Assembly: GCA_003024985.2 (NCBI GenBank) | Contig: PXIH01S0008730.1 | From: Euperipatoides rowelli | Taxonomy: Eukaryota; Onychophora; Udeonychophora; Euonychophora; Peripatopsidae | Direction: 5' to 3' (one strand) | Length of the DNA stretch: 10,157 bases | Shown: positions 1 to 7,425 of the stretch, in pieces | Layout of the letters: every line of letters starts with the position of its first letter | Position numbering within the stretch: position 1 is the first letter of the stretch | Notes under the pieces: model-generated | What the model was told of the DNA's origin: nothing | Database searches by the model: none | What the model saw: the letters and a program-made list of their open reading frames with translations, nothing else | Program-made: the position numbers and the translations under genes

Positions 1-220
1 ACTGTATATTGTACTGTATAAAATAGATGAAAATTTATATTAAATTGCAATACATAATGAATCGTTTTTTAGTCATTTGTTCGGACTGATGTTTTAGATT
101 TTTTTGTGGGGCAATTTAAAAAAAAAATTATAGAAATAAAAAAATGATGCATAGTTTAGCAGCTATTTACAGTATCTACACAATATGTTAAATATTAACT
201 ATTTAATTAAAACAACTTAC
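1..220. other. AT-rich intron, no gene seen
   Basis: This is downstream intron of the minus-strand HEAT gene, beginning at the donor next to position 221. It contains A- and T-runs and no recognisable exon, RNA gene or transposon end. The direction of the next exon is beyond position 1. Confidence 0.5.
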
Positions 221-272
221 CGAGACTCTTCAGGAAAACACAAAACAAAATTTCCGCAAGCCAGGCATGCAG
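221..272 (-). CDS. Next exon of the same HEAT/ARM-repeat protein
   Basis: This 52-nt exon on the minus strand has a clean acceptor (tatttcag before 272) and a strong donor (gtaagt after 221). It begins with two bases completing the split alanine codon from the exon at 4635-4725. It then reads ACLACGNFVLCFPEESR, the last arginine being split (phase 2). Joined to the upstream exon, the junction reads SWPVRDAACLACGNFVLCF, which is the second helix of a HEAT repeat. One alternative frame has a stop; the other, LHAWLAEILF..., is open but does not match the phase. The connecting intron is 4362 bp (273-4634) and is full of repeats. No further downstream exon is recognisable in positions 1-220. The exon is very short, so an automatic gene finder could miss it. 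Confidence 0.7.
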
Positions 273-552
273 CTGAAATAAATAGAAATTATCATCATTT
301 GTAATTATTTTAATAGAAAAATAAAAATAAATAAACAAAATTTAAAAATAATTACAGAATATCTAAAAAAAAATAATTAAAATTTAGAAATATAACAAAA
401 AAAAAATACACTAATAGAGATGATAATCACAATACATGGGATTAAAGATAAGTAGTATTAATCTAATTTCCATCCACAGAAAGATCAGTTCAATTATGTC
501 AAATATTGTAATTCCAATTTTTTCAAAATTTGTAAACCTTCGAGCAGGCGCG

Positions 553-573
553 TTGTCGTAAATTTTACGACAA
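553..573. repeat. Perfect 21-bp palindrome
   Basis: Arms TTGTCGTAAA (553-562) and TTTACGACAA (564-573) are exact reverse complements around a single T. The left side, 543-562, also matches 741-760 inside the first 600-bp repeat in inverted orientation, with about 17 of 20 positions shared. This suggests a terminal or subterminal inverted repeat of the unit that follows. Its role is unknown. Confidence 0.7.
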
Positions 574-585
574 ATCCTAATTTTT

Positions 586-1203
586 ATAAAATGTTTCTTT
601 GTGTATAGTCTTGTGGGTTTATCTCTGCCTTCTATTCCTAAAACTAACCTCCCACTACAATATTGGTAGGTTTTTACCATGCACATAGCTCATTTTATAG
701 CAATTATTTAGAATTCTTTGTAAAAATGCGTCAACATAAATTTTACGACACCCGCTTGCTATGTTTTTTTTCAGTATTATTATTACCGTATTATTGTATA
801 ATGGAAAAGAAAAGAATGTCAGCTTATATGATTTTATGCTATCAATATAATTTATTTACTGCAAATGACACTCACAAACAGAAATACTTTGCTCAGAATA
901 TAGAAAACTGAATAATTCAGATTGGATAATATAATATAGCCTAATAATAATATACAGGTAGACTATTAGACTTATAATCTATCTGTATATCTAATATGAA
1001 TAATCATAATTTGTAAAATTAGTAATTTTTGATTTCAATTATAGCTTTTATCTTTGTAATTTTATTTAGTAGCAAATAAAGTTTGCTTTAAAAAAAAAAG
1101 TGCTGTAATTTGTAGTAAGCAAACGTAGCCAATATCACAAAATTATATAATGATATTAGCATTATATAATTTTGTTATTTATGTGACTTGCTTTCTTCAA
1201 TAC
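586..1203 (+). repeat. First copy (A) of a ~600-bp duplicated unit
   Basis: The segment aligns end to end with 1271-1871. Shared landmarks occur in the same order: GTGGGTTTATCTCTGCC, TTCTATTCCTAAAACTAAC, GAATTCTTTGTAAAAAT, AAATTTTACGACAC, TGACACTCACAAACAG, the tatacaggtagac hairpin, AGCAAATAAAGTTTGC and GACTTGCTTTCTTCAATAC. Differences are scattered substitutions and small indels, so the duplication is not recent. Small open frames in it (663-911 plus, 411-686 minus) are not conserved between copies and I do not consider them genes. The unit is probably a non-autonomous mobile element or a tandem duplication with breakpoints near ATAAAATG and TTCAATAC. Confidence 0.85.
951..989. repeat. Hairpin in copy A (imperfect)
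   Basis: The 16-nt arms 951-966 (tatacaggtagactat) and 974-989 pair around a 7-nt loop with two mismatches. Both mismatches are G-to-A relative to the perfect arm of copy B. In RNA from the minus strand they would become G-U pairs. Confidence 0.75.
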
Positions 1204-1244
1204 ATATTTACGGCATTTTTTTTCAAGCAAATTTTATTTGCTAC
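1069..1244. mobile_element. Foldback MITE with TA target duplication
   Basis: Left end GTAGCAAATAAAGTTTGCTT (from 1069) and the right end, whose reverse complement is GTAGCAAATAAAATTTGCTT (from 1244), are terminal inverted repeats. They extend inward about 38 bases through an A-run to a GTGCTGTAA / TGCCGTAAA pair. Both ends are flanked by TA (1067-1068 and 1245-1246), as expected for the Tc1/mariner superfamily. The centre is a perfect hairpin: arms 1137-1152 (acaaaattatataatg) and 1160-1175 around 7 nt. Nearly the whole 176 bp is self-complementary and non-coding. In copy B the matching segment starts near 1742 and lacks the right end. Confidence 0.7.
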
Positions 1245-1620
1245 TAAAGAAAAATACTAAGATAAAATCCATAAAATGAAAAATGTGTCTATATGTATAG
1301 TCGTGTGGGTTTATCTCTGCCTTCTATTCCTAAAACTAACCCCCACTACAATTTTGGTAGGTTTTTACTTTGCATATACAGCTCATTTTATAGTTATTTT
1401 TTAGAATTCTTTGTAAAAATACATCGACATAAATTTTACGACACGCTTGCTGATGTAAGATCCCCCCCCCCGTATTATTATTGCACAATGGAAAAGCACA
1501 CCAACTTCTATGAAATGCTATCAATAATTTATTTACTGCAAATGACACTCACAAACAGAAATACTTTGCTTAGAATGTAGAAAAATGAATAATTCAGATT
1601 AGATAATAAAATAATAATAA

Positions 1621-1661
1621 TATACAGGTAGACTATAATAGACTTATAGTCTACCTGTATA
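1621..1661. repeat. Perfect hairpin in copy B
   Basis: Arms TATACAGGTAGACTAT (1621-1636) and ATAGTCTACCTGTATA (1646-1661) are exact reverse complements around the loop aatagactt. A second outer pair, ATTCAGATTAG (before, near 1594-1604) and CTAATCTGAAT (after, near 1668-1678), flanks it, so the whole 1594-1678 region can fold. It is not followed by a T-tract as an expressed terminator would be, and it lies inside a repeated element. Confidence 0.85.
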
Positions 1662-1806
1662 GCCTACCTAATCTGAATAATCATAATTTGTAACATTAGT
1701 CATTTTTGATTTCATTTATAGGTTTTATGTTTGTAATTTTCTTTAGTAGCAAATAAAGTTTGCTTTAAAAAAAAGAAAAGTGCCGTAATTTTTAGAAAGA
1801 AAACGT

Positions 1807-1844
1807 AACAAAATTATATAATATTAGCATTATATAATTTTGTT
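1807..1844. repeat. Central hairpin of the truncated MITE copy
   Basis: Arms AACAAAATTATATAAT (1807-1822) and ATTATATAATTTTGTT (1829-1844) are exact reverse complements around attagc. They correspond to the hairpin at 1137-1175 in the complete copy. The arms are preserved although the element lost its right terminal repeat. Confidence 0.8.
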
Positions 1845-1871
1845 ATTTACATGACTTGCTTTCTTCAATAC

Positions 1872-2416
1872 TAATGTCGGATTGTAAAATGACAAGATAT
1901 ACCATGATATACTCCTCTCTATAATGATGTACAAAATATATAAAATGGGGCAAGATAAAAAGTTGAATTTATTATTATAAAATTTAAATTAGGTGTTTAT
2001 CCCACTTATGTGTCTCACATGCCCCAATAGATAAGGTTTCAGTTTGACAAATTTATTCAGACAAGAAAAAAATATTGAAAAAAAAAATTGCTAATATTAA
2101 ATTTTAAAACATGACTTCATAAAAAAAAAACGAATGAAAACTTGATATAAAAAAATGAAATGTTAATTTCATTTGGAATTTATTTAAAAAAAATTAATGT
2201 CATTAATTGCTCTATAATAGATAAGTTCACAAACTGTAAATATGACAATATTGATAAAAATTATAAATAATTTACAAGATTGTAATTATACCCGAAAAAT
2301 ACTTATAATATAACAAAACAAAAATAAAAACAATAATGAAAAAAAAATTAGTAAAAATATATTTGTTAATCTCTTTGTATGCCTCCTCCGATTTTTACAT
2401 AAAAAAATGACTTACA
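1872..2416. other. AT-rich intron, no gene seen
   Basis: This stretch holds A/T runs and no supportable exon. TGGGGCA (1946-1952) and TGCCCCA (2020-2026) are inverted with respect to each other and may be the ends of a small decayed element, but the arms are only 7 bp. A short palindrome AATTAATG-t-CATTAATT lies at 2192-2208. Confidence 0.4.
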
Positions 2417-2891
2417 TTAGTTTAATCTATCGATAGCTTCCTCGGCTTTATTTGCAGGACTAGTTGGTACTTTTGCGAAGAGAAAATAACTATTAGAACA
2501 GTTCTTGTGAAGAAAAGTCTTTCAGGATAAAGTTATAGTTTGTTGAACGAGCGTTTATGGGTTCAAGTTTAATTCGGCTTATTTATGTCTAAATTTAGAA
2601 AGTTTTTGACATGGGCTTACCAGTACCGATGAGTAGCGCTATCAGGAGGGCTTTCTGCTTCTATTTTTTGTTACTGCTGATTTTTAGATAGTAAACGCAG
2701 TTGGTAGAAGCACGATAAATCTTTTGTGTAGGTCGGAGTGGTTCTGAATCTGTGTGTCTGGCTTCAGCTAATTTTTGTTTGATTAATTTGAATTACATTT
2801 AGGAAAAGAGGATTTTCTCTTTCTTTTCTTGTGATACTTTCTGCAGCTGATTTAATGTTGGACTGTTTGGACCTCTAGTCGGAGTGCTCAT
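2417..2891 (-). pseudogene. Decayed coding-like stretch, unidentified
   Basis: Minus-strand fragments with protein-like composition lie in succession. The first is a 30-codon frame from an ATG at 2891 (MSTPTRGPNSPTLNQLQ...) to a stop at 2799. The second is a frame from 2792 containing LAEARHTDSEPLRPTQ and, after one TAG at 2661-2663, ALLIALLIGTGKPMSKTF. The same frame reopens at 2582-2496 (INARSTNYNFILKDF). A shifted frame then ends in VPTSPANKAEEAIDRLN with a stop at 2417-2419. I do not recognise the family. This may be a dead transposon gene or a pseudogene with two or more frameshifts. The higher GC than its flanks and the orderly fragments are the only support. Confidence 0.3.
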
Positions 2892-3060
2892 TACCGTTCT
2901 GCGGCTGGAAGTTTACTAATTGTAATTTATGATAAAAATTTTTTTAAGTGACTAGCAGTTTAAATAGCCACACAACAGCTCTGGAAGCACAATAATTGTA
3001 GAGTCTTTCCCTTTCTTTTTGGATAAGGTTAACTTCAGGATAACAACAGGAACATCATGA

Positions 3061-3757
3061 TTTAATTGAAACTTAAGTTTTTATATCATTTTGAAAAGTT
3101 ATAAAAATGCAGGTTTAGATCATAATTACAATAGTTCTTTTGAAGATGGAAGGAAGTGCACCAATGGTTTTTTGATAGAATAAAATTATGAATAAATTAT
3201 TATACAACTTCTAATCAGACTTTCAATCACTTGATAATTGTTTAGAGAAGTGATGCTCGATCGAAGGCACTAAAAGGGGAATCCCCAATCCACGGTACTA
3301 TCCAGTGTCTGGAACATATTGTATTTTTCCACAGGGAGTCAGTATGATTCATCACCAGTTTTAAAAAGTACAAATATTAAATATTAATCAGAGGAGGTTT
3401 TTACATATTTAATATAAAAATTATTGACTGAGATTTCAGAGGAGAGCTTAAAATAAACAAACTTTGCTGTCTAGTTGTATCAAGACTGAACAGTGCATTT
3501 TCTCTTGAATCTGTAAACGACTCATATTTTTTTTTCTTCACAATAATGCACTTGTATTTTTGCAGGATAATTTAAAAATTGTATTGTATCATATCAGTCA
3601 GAAATACTGCCGGCCCCACGAGGGTAACCAACTCCTGGAATAATGGGCTATACCAACCATATTTTGGACAACAAACTATGGCTCGCGCCTAGCTGCACAG
3701 AGCCTGTACAGGACAACATGACATTACAACACAACATTAGTTAGACAATTAAAACAT
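3061..3757. other. Intron with a GC-richer patch, no gene seen
   Basis: Mostly AT-rich sequence. A GC-richer patch at about 3609-3715 stands out from the background and has no readable family. It is probably part of the decayed element at 3758-4178, which lies immediately upstream on the minus strand. A symmetric GGGGAATCCCC occurs at 3276-3286. Confidence 0.35.
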
Positions 3758-4178
3758 TTAGTTACAATTATGTTTTCCTGATTTTTCTTCAGTCTTTCTA
3801 GTTCTCTGTTGGTCCTCTTCATTTACCTTAAGTTGCCGATGGTTATCAGCCCTTAAGTTTTATCTTTTCTTGCCAGGTGATTTGTCCTGATTTGACCTTA
3901 ACTATTGTATTTTTATTTCTGTGGCTTAAACTCCCATCTTTCTGATCTCTCTTTAATTTTTTCCTTTATGGGTAGGTATCTGCATCTTTTTGCTTCATGT
4001 CACGCTGTCTAAATAAGTTTCTGTTTAAAAATACTTTGGATCTACCCCCCCCCAGTTTGTACTTAGTTCTTTCTCTCCAATCTTTTGGTGGGATTGGAAC
4101 TGCCTTCAAGTATCTCTTTGAACTGTCAACCCAAGTGAAACTGTGTCTTCTAAACTTCTTGTATGGGTGCTCTGAAAC
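3758..4178 (-). pseudogene. Decayed basic/charged coding region, unidentified
   Basis: The minus frame is open from 4178 to 3969 (70 codons). It contains the stretches RHSFTWVDSSKRYLKAVPIP, PKDWRERTKYKL and SKVFLNRNLFRQRDMKQ. After a single TAA (3966-3968) the same frame continues for 39 codons (for example NKNTIVKVKSGQITWQEK) to a TGA at 3846-3848. A frame shifted by one base at about 3850 then runs 30 more codons (QLKVNEEDQQRTRKTEEK) to a TAA at 3758-3760. The composition is rich in K, R, D, E and Q and very unlike translated AT-rich noise. It reads like one protein of about 140 residues broken by one stop and one indel. A 9-G run (4045-4053 on the plus strand as C) is a likely slippage site within it. 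I cannot assign a family; a dead transposon protein or processed pseudogene is most likely. A cttaag-tttcag acceptor-like site just upstream could alternatively make it an exon. Confidence 0.4.
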
Positions 4179-4634
4179 TTAATGCTGCTAATTTCATGCT
4201 ACCATTTGCCCTTCAGATAAAAAATTATAAATTGGAATAAAGTTATGAATGTATTTTGAAATGAGAAAATTTATAGATTTGGTTTATTACTTTATTTATT
4301 ATAGCCTATAAATGTTTTTTTTAGCTCACAATAAATTTATGTGTATAGTCGAATTACCGTGCACGTGGGAAATTGGATACAGTCATCCGAAAATGGACAA
4401 CCCTAAACATTATGCAATATTTATATTACATAATGTTCATATTATTTTGAGCTATGCTAAATTAGATAAGGGGTCAAATGGCCTACAGGCTACTATTACC
4501 TTATTTCACTAAACACTACACGATTATACGATTTGACATTGTTTAGCTTGTCATAATTTGTTTGAAATTCAAATAGATATTTTTGTTAAGTTAAAAGCAT
4601 AACATAGAAAAAAAAAAATTGAAAAATAAATTAC
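4179..4634. other. AT-rich intron, no gene seen
   Basis: This lies between the decayed region and the HEAT exon. A 66-codon plus-strand frame at 4312-4512 has no recognisable domain, no splice support and a random-looking composition, so I do not call it a gene. A small inverted repeat, ACATATTG-like arms ACATTATG (4407-4414) and CATAATGT (4429-4436), lies inside it. Confidence 0.45.
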
Positions 4635-4725
4635 CATCTCTGACTGGCCAGCTGTCATCTTTGAAGCAATCAATCAATGCCTGTAACAGACTAGGGACAA
4701 ATGGACGTACTGTATCAGGGTTGAC
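4635..4725 (-). CDS. Internal exon of a HEAT/ARM-repeat protein
   Basis: This is a 91-nt exon read on the minus strand. It lies between an acceptor (gtgttgcag before 4725) and a donor (gtaatt after 4635). Only one frame is open; the other two hit stops. It encodes 30 residues beginning VNPDTVRPFVPSLLQ and ending DDSWPVRD, and finishes one base into the next codon (phase 1). The peptide has the pattern of a HEAT repeat: a first amphipathic helix (RPFVPSLLQALIDCF), a turn with acidic residues, then W-P-V-R-D at the start of the second helix. HEAT proteins are helical solenoid scaffolds used in transport, tubulin handling and complex assembly. I cannot name the gene. The trailing G joins the CT that opens the exon at 221-272 to give an alanine codon, which supports them being consecutive exons. 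Upstream exons are not confidently found in the window. Confidence 0.75.
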
Positions 4726-5117
4726 CTGCAACACACGAGAATTCTTTGAGAAAGAATAGGTAAAAACAATGCTTCACTGTGACTCTGAGGTGCCAATACA
4801 CTCTCTTCAAAACAATTCAAAAATCATTTAATACATTTAAAATTATAAATTTTTTTTTATTTATGAAAAAATAACCAGATTGCATCACTGTCATTGTTTG
4901 GCAAACAAAGAATCATATTCCAAAAGTTAAATATGCAGGGAAAAGAAAGAAAAAAAAAAGAAATCAAAATGAATAAAGACATGCAACCCATTTGACTTTA
5001 TTAAAAGTTTCAAGAAATTAAAAAATAATGGAAAAAGTCAATTGTGGAAACCCTAAAAATACAAAAATTCTATACCAAAATAGAGGGAAAATAATATATT
5101 AACCAGATGCATGCTAC
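4726..5117. other. AT-rich intron, no gene seen
   Basis: This is intron upstream of the HEAT exon on the minus strand. It contains A- and T-runs and an A/G-rich tract at about 4937-4966. No exon, RNA gene or transposon end was found. Confidence 0.45.
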
Positions 5118-5517
5118 ATGGAGGCATTGGAAGAATACCTCAAGGAAAGAGTGGTCAGAAATGACCAATGGATTTTATGGGCAACAAAAGGACTTTTAAC
5201 GACTATCAAAATTGGGCAGAAGATATTAAGAAAAGAACAAATGATTGGATAAATTTAATCAAGTTTCATGGATATATAATACTTCCAGATCCAATGAAAC
5301 CAATAAATGAATAAGGGGCATTATAATATGAGCACAATATGGAAGTAAACATAATTTGTTAATAACTTTGTTTTTTACTCATAATTGTCAGAAGATATCA
5401 TCAAAATGGTCAGAAGAAGCAATCTATAATGTTCAAAAGACGTTAGCCAGAAGAGCAGAAAAGCTGTGTGAAGCCTTAAGGCTAGACTCTACTTCTCATT
5501 CTTACACTACTCGCTGA
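5118..5517 (+). pseudogene. Decayed coding region with possible 47-bp intron
   Basis: Three plus-strand pieces follow one another. The first is an ATG frame at 5118-5252 (MEALEEYLKERVVRNDQWIL...). The second is a frame around 5165-5309 with NDYQNWAEDIKKRTNDWINL and KFHGYIILPDPMKPINE. The third is a 41-codon frame at 5392-5514 (KISSKWSEEAIYNVQKTLAR, then RAEKLCEALRLDSTSHSYTT) ending in TGA at 5515-5517. The second and third can join in phase by removing 5345-5391, which begins gtaaac and ends attgtcag after a T-rich tract. Two TAA codons (5310-5312 and 5324-5326) interrupt the second frame before that junction. The third piece reads like a genuine helical C-terminus. I do not recognise the family. 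It could be a broken gene nested in the HEAT intron, or a dead transposon gene. Confidence 0.35.
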
Positions 5518-5611
5518 AAGACCTTTAAAGGTCGATGTATTAAATACAGAAAACTGATCAATCCTCCTTGGCCTTCCCAAATAGAGTACCTAAACATTGT
5601 AACAACTTTCA

Positions 5612-5854
5612 CCCTTTCCACTCCACATTAAATTTGAAAAATCAATTTTTTTTATTTTTAAAATTAAGATTACTATTCTTTTAATTTTTTTTTTTTTTAA
5701 ATCTCTTGGGATAATTAAAGACAAGTATATTTTGAGTCTTTTAAACTAAAAAAAAATAGTAATTGAAGCATATTTGAATATAATAATAATTATTGATTAT
5801 GAAAAACAAGGAAATGAAAATGGCGATTCTCAATCGCCATTGGAGTGGAAAGGG
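5612..5854. mobile_element. piggyBac-like MITE
   Basis: Terminal inverted repeats CCCTTTCCACTCCA (5612-5625) and its exact reverse complement TGGAGTGGAAAGGG (5841-5854) bound 243 bp. The right flank is TTAA (5855-5858) and the left flank TTCA (5608-5611), one base away from TTAA. Insertion at TTAA with CCCTTT-type ends is the hallmark of the piggyBac superfamily. The interior is AT-rich and non-coding, so transposition would need a transposase from elsewhere. A subterminal hairpin, ATGGCGATT (5820-5828) and AATCGCCAT (5832-5840), lies directly inside the right TIR and is absent at the left end. The element starts about 95 bp after the stop of the decayed frame at 5392-5517. Confidence 0.75.
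5820..5840. repeat. Subterminal hairpin of the piggyBac-like MITE
   Basis: Perfect 9-bp arms ATGGCGATT and AATCGCCAT surround the loop ctc. The hairpin touches the right TIR and is the most GC-rich spot of an otherwise AT-rich element. It may be a transposase-binding or structural site; this is inferred from position only. Confidence 0.8.
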
Positions 5855-5858
5855 TTAA

Positions 5859-7007
5859 ATTGATCTCATAATAATTACTTCATTTAACCAATTTAAACTA
5901 AAAGTACTTGCCCACATTTTAGATTGTTATTATTGATTGGATTATTGTGTGATTATTTTGATTTTGAAACCCGGTCATATTCTTAACTCAAAATTATTTG
6001 TAAATACTTGTAACTCATAGTTTTACTTTACTTTTGTTTCTGTTTTATAGTGTGTTAAGTCTATCTAATTTGCAAAGGGATCTGGAGGACCACCCTCTGT
6101 GAAGGATACCATAGCAATAATAATAAAAAAGAAATAATTATATTGTTCAAGATTTATTTCTTCAGAGTAGTGAGATTTTTATAGTTTTTTTTTTCCTATC
6201 AAAATAATTAGGCCTATTTTATTTTGTTCAATAAATTTTGTTTTTGTAATTATGAATATGTTCATTTTAATTAAATTATAGGTTTATTACTTTAAATAGA
6301 AATGCAGGGGAGATCTATTAAGGTATTAATTTGCTTTTAAATTTGGTATAGAATTTTCCAAGTTCGGATTGATTTTTTCTTCTTCTGATTTAGTACAACC
6401 ATAATTTAAATAAAACAAGGAAACAAATCAAAATATGACCTATTTTTATTCATAACATTAAATATTATTCATTTATTTGAAAAGATAAAATTAGATTAAT
6501 TATTTATTCCATTTAAATAAAAGGAATTTTTCAATATTATATTTTTTTATTAGAAAATGTTAAAAAAAAATCAAATGGAAAATTATTAGAGAAGAATTAA
6601 TAATGAATTTTGTTTTTTATCATATCAAAGCATAATACAATATTTGTAGGGTTGGGATATCAGCAATTCTATAGAAGACAAAGTAGTCCAAATGTATTTG
6701 ATATCATGATCATAGAATTCTTTATTGGATGCTAAATTATTAATATTGCTACCATATTACATCAATCAAATGAGGTCAGATATATAAATTGGTGTGTTAG
6801 CTTATAATAGGGAATATTTCATTACAATGAAATCTGGTTATTTACATAAAATGATGTTATAATTGGGTCTATGATGGTCAATATAACTTTGAATATAAAA
6901 TTAAAATACAATTTTGAAAATTTAGTTAAACAATGAGGTGTTATTGGCACCAAAATATTTATTTATTCTTAAAAAAATATCCATTTCAATTAATTGACAT
7001 CCAATTA
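5859..7007. other. AT-rich intergenic or intron DNA, no firm gene
   Basis: A strong plus-strand acceptor-like site (gtttctgttttatag) ends near 6050. It is followed by a 16-codon frame reading VLSLSNLQRDLEDHPL and a TGA. This could be a terminal exon, but no partner exon is identified. The rest is A/T-rich with no transposon end, RNA gene or open frame that I can support. Confidence 0.35.
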
Positions 7008-7423
7008 TAGTAAAAGTTCAAAAATCCGGATGCCAGAAAATTGAACAACCTGCGACTCCAGACTAGATAGTGGTGGCCATTTTGAACAAAAAATTCACAT
7101 ACAGATGCTGTGAATAGTTCAATTGTGTGTCTTACTGTTTCCATTTATTGCTCCTGAATTTGATAAAATTTATATTTTAAAATATACTTTAACAAAGTCC
7201 AATATACTGTATTTTATAAATAAACTAAAATTAAATATTTATTTTGTATGAAATACAGTAACTTGTTTATCATATTTTTATTTTGCAATAAAGTTTAACC
7301 TGTTCATCACTTTTTTATTCCTCCATAAATTTGAAATTTAAAAATACTGCCTGAGAATCCGGAAAATCCTAAAATCCAGTCAGACCAAATCCCCGAGCAT
7401 TCCCGATTTTTGGACTTTTACTA
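7008..7423. mobile_element. Tigger/pogo-like MITE with TA duplication
   Basis: The left end TAGTAAAAGTTCAAAAATCC (7008 onward, continuing GGA) and the reverse complement of the right end (TAGTAAAAGTCCAAAAATCG, continuing GGA, from 7423) match at 21 of 23 positions. TA precedes (7006-7007) and follows (7424-7425) the ends. A TCCGGA-containing terminal repeat together with TA duplication fits the pogo/Tigger branch of Tc1/mariner. A second AATCCGGA occurs subterminally near 7355-7362. The 416-bp body has no open frame, so the element is non-autonomous. It carries TTTTGTATG/CAATAAAG-type AT-rich filler. Confidence 0.75.
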
Positions 7424-7425
7424 TA

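Larger units (their letters stand above)
1271..1871 (+). repeat. Second copy (B) of the ~600-bp duplicated unit
   Basis: This is a direct copy of 586-1203 lying 68 bases after the end of copy A. It holds a 10-C run at 1462-1471 that is absent from copy A, where there is a T-run instead. Similarity to A stops at TTCAATAC (1871). A continues there into the right terminal repeat of the foldback element and B does not, so B ends in a truncated element. The open frames 1293-1580 (plus) and 1336-1548 (minus) are unlikely to be genes, because the reading is not preserved in copy A. Confidence 0.85.

Noticed and set aside
663-1580. Open frames inside the duplicated units (both strands)
   Set aside because: The frames are not preserved between the two copies, so they are not under coding constraint.
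1946-2026. Inverted TGGGGCA / TGCCCCA pair as transposon ends
   Set aside because: Arms are only 7 bp and no target duplication or extended similarity was found.
3276-3286. Symmetric GGGGAATCCCC resembling a kappa-B site
   Set aside because: A single short match in AT-rich intron with no promoter nearby; easily chance.
3609-3715. GC-rich patch with GCCGGCCCCA resembling a tRNA-derived SINE head
   Set aside because: No A-box/B-box pair at the right spacing and no tRNA-like fold or tail is visible.
4312-4512. 66-codon open frame on the plus strand
   Set aside because: No domain, no splice or start context, and composition like translated AT-rich noise.
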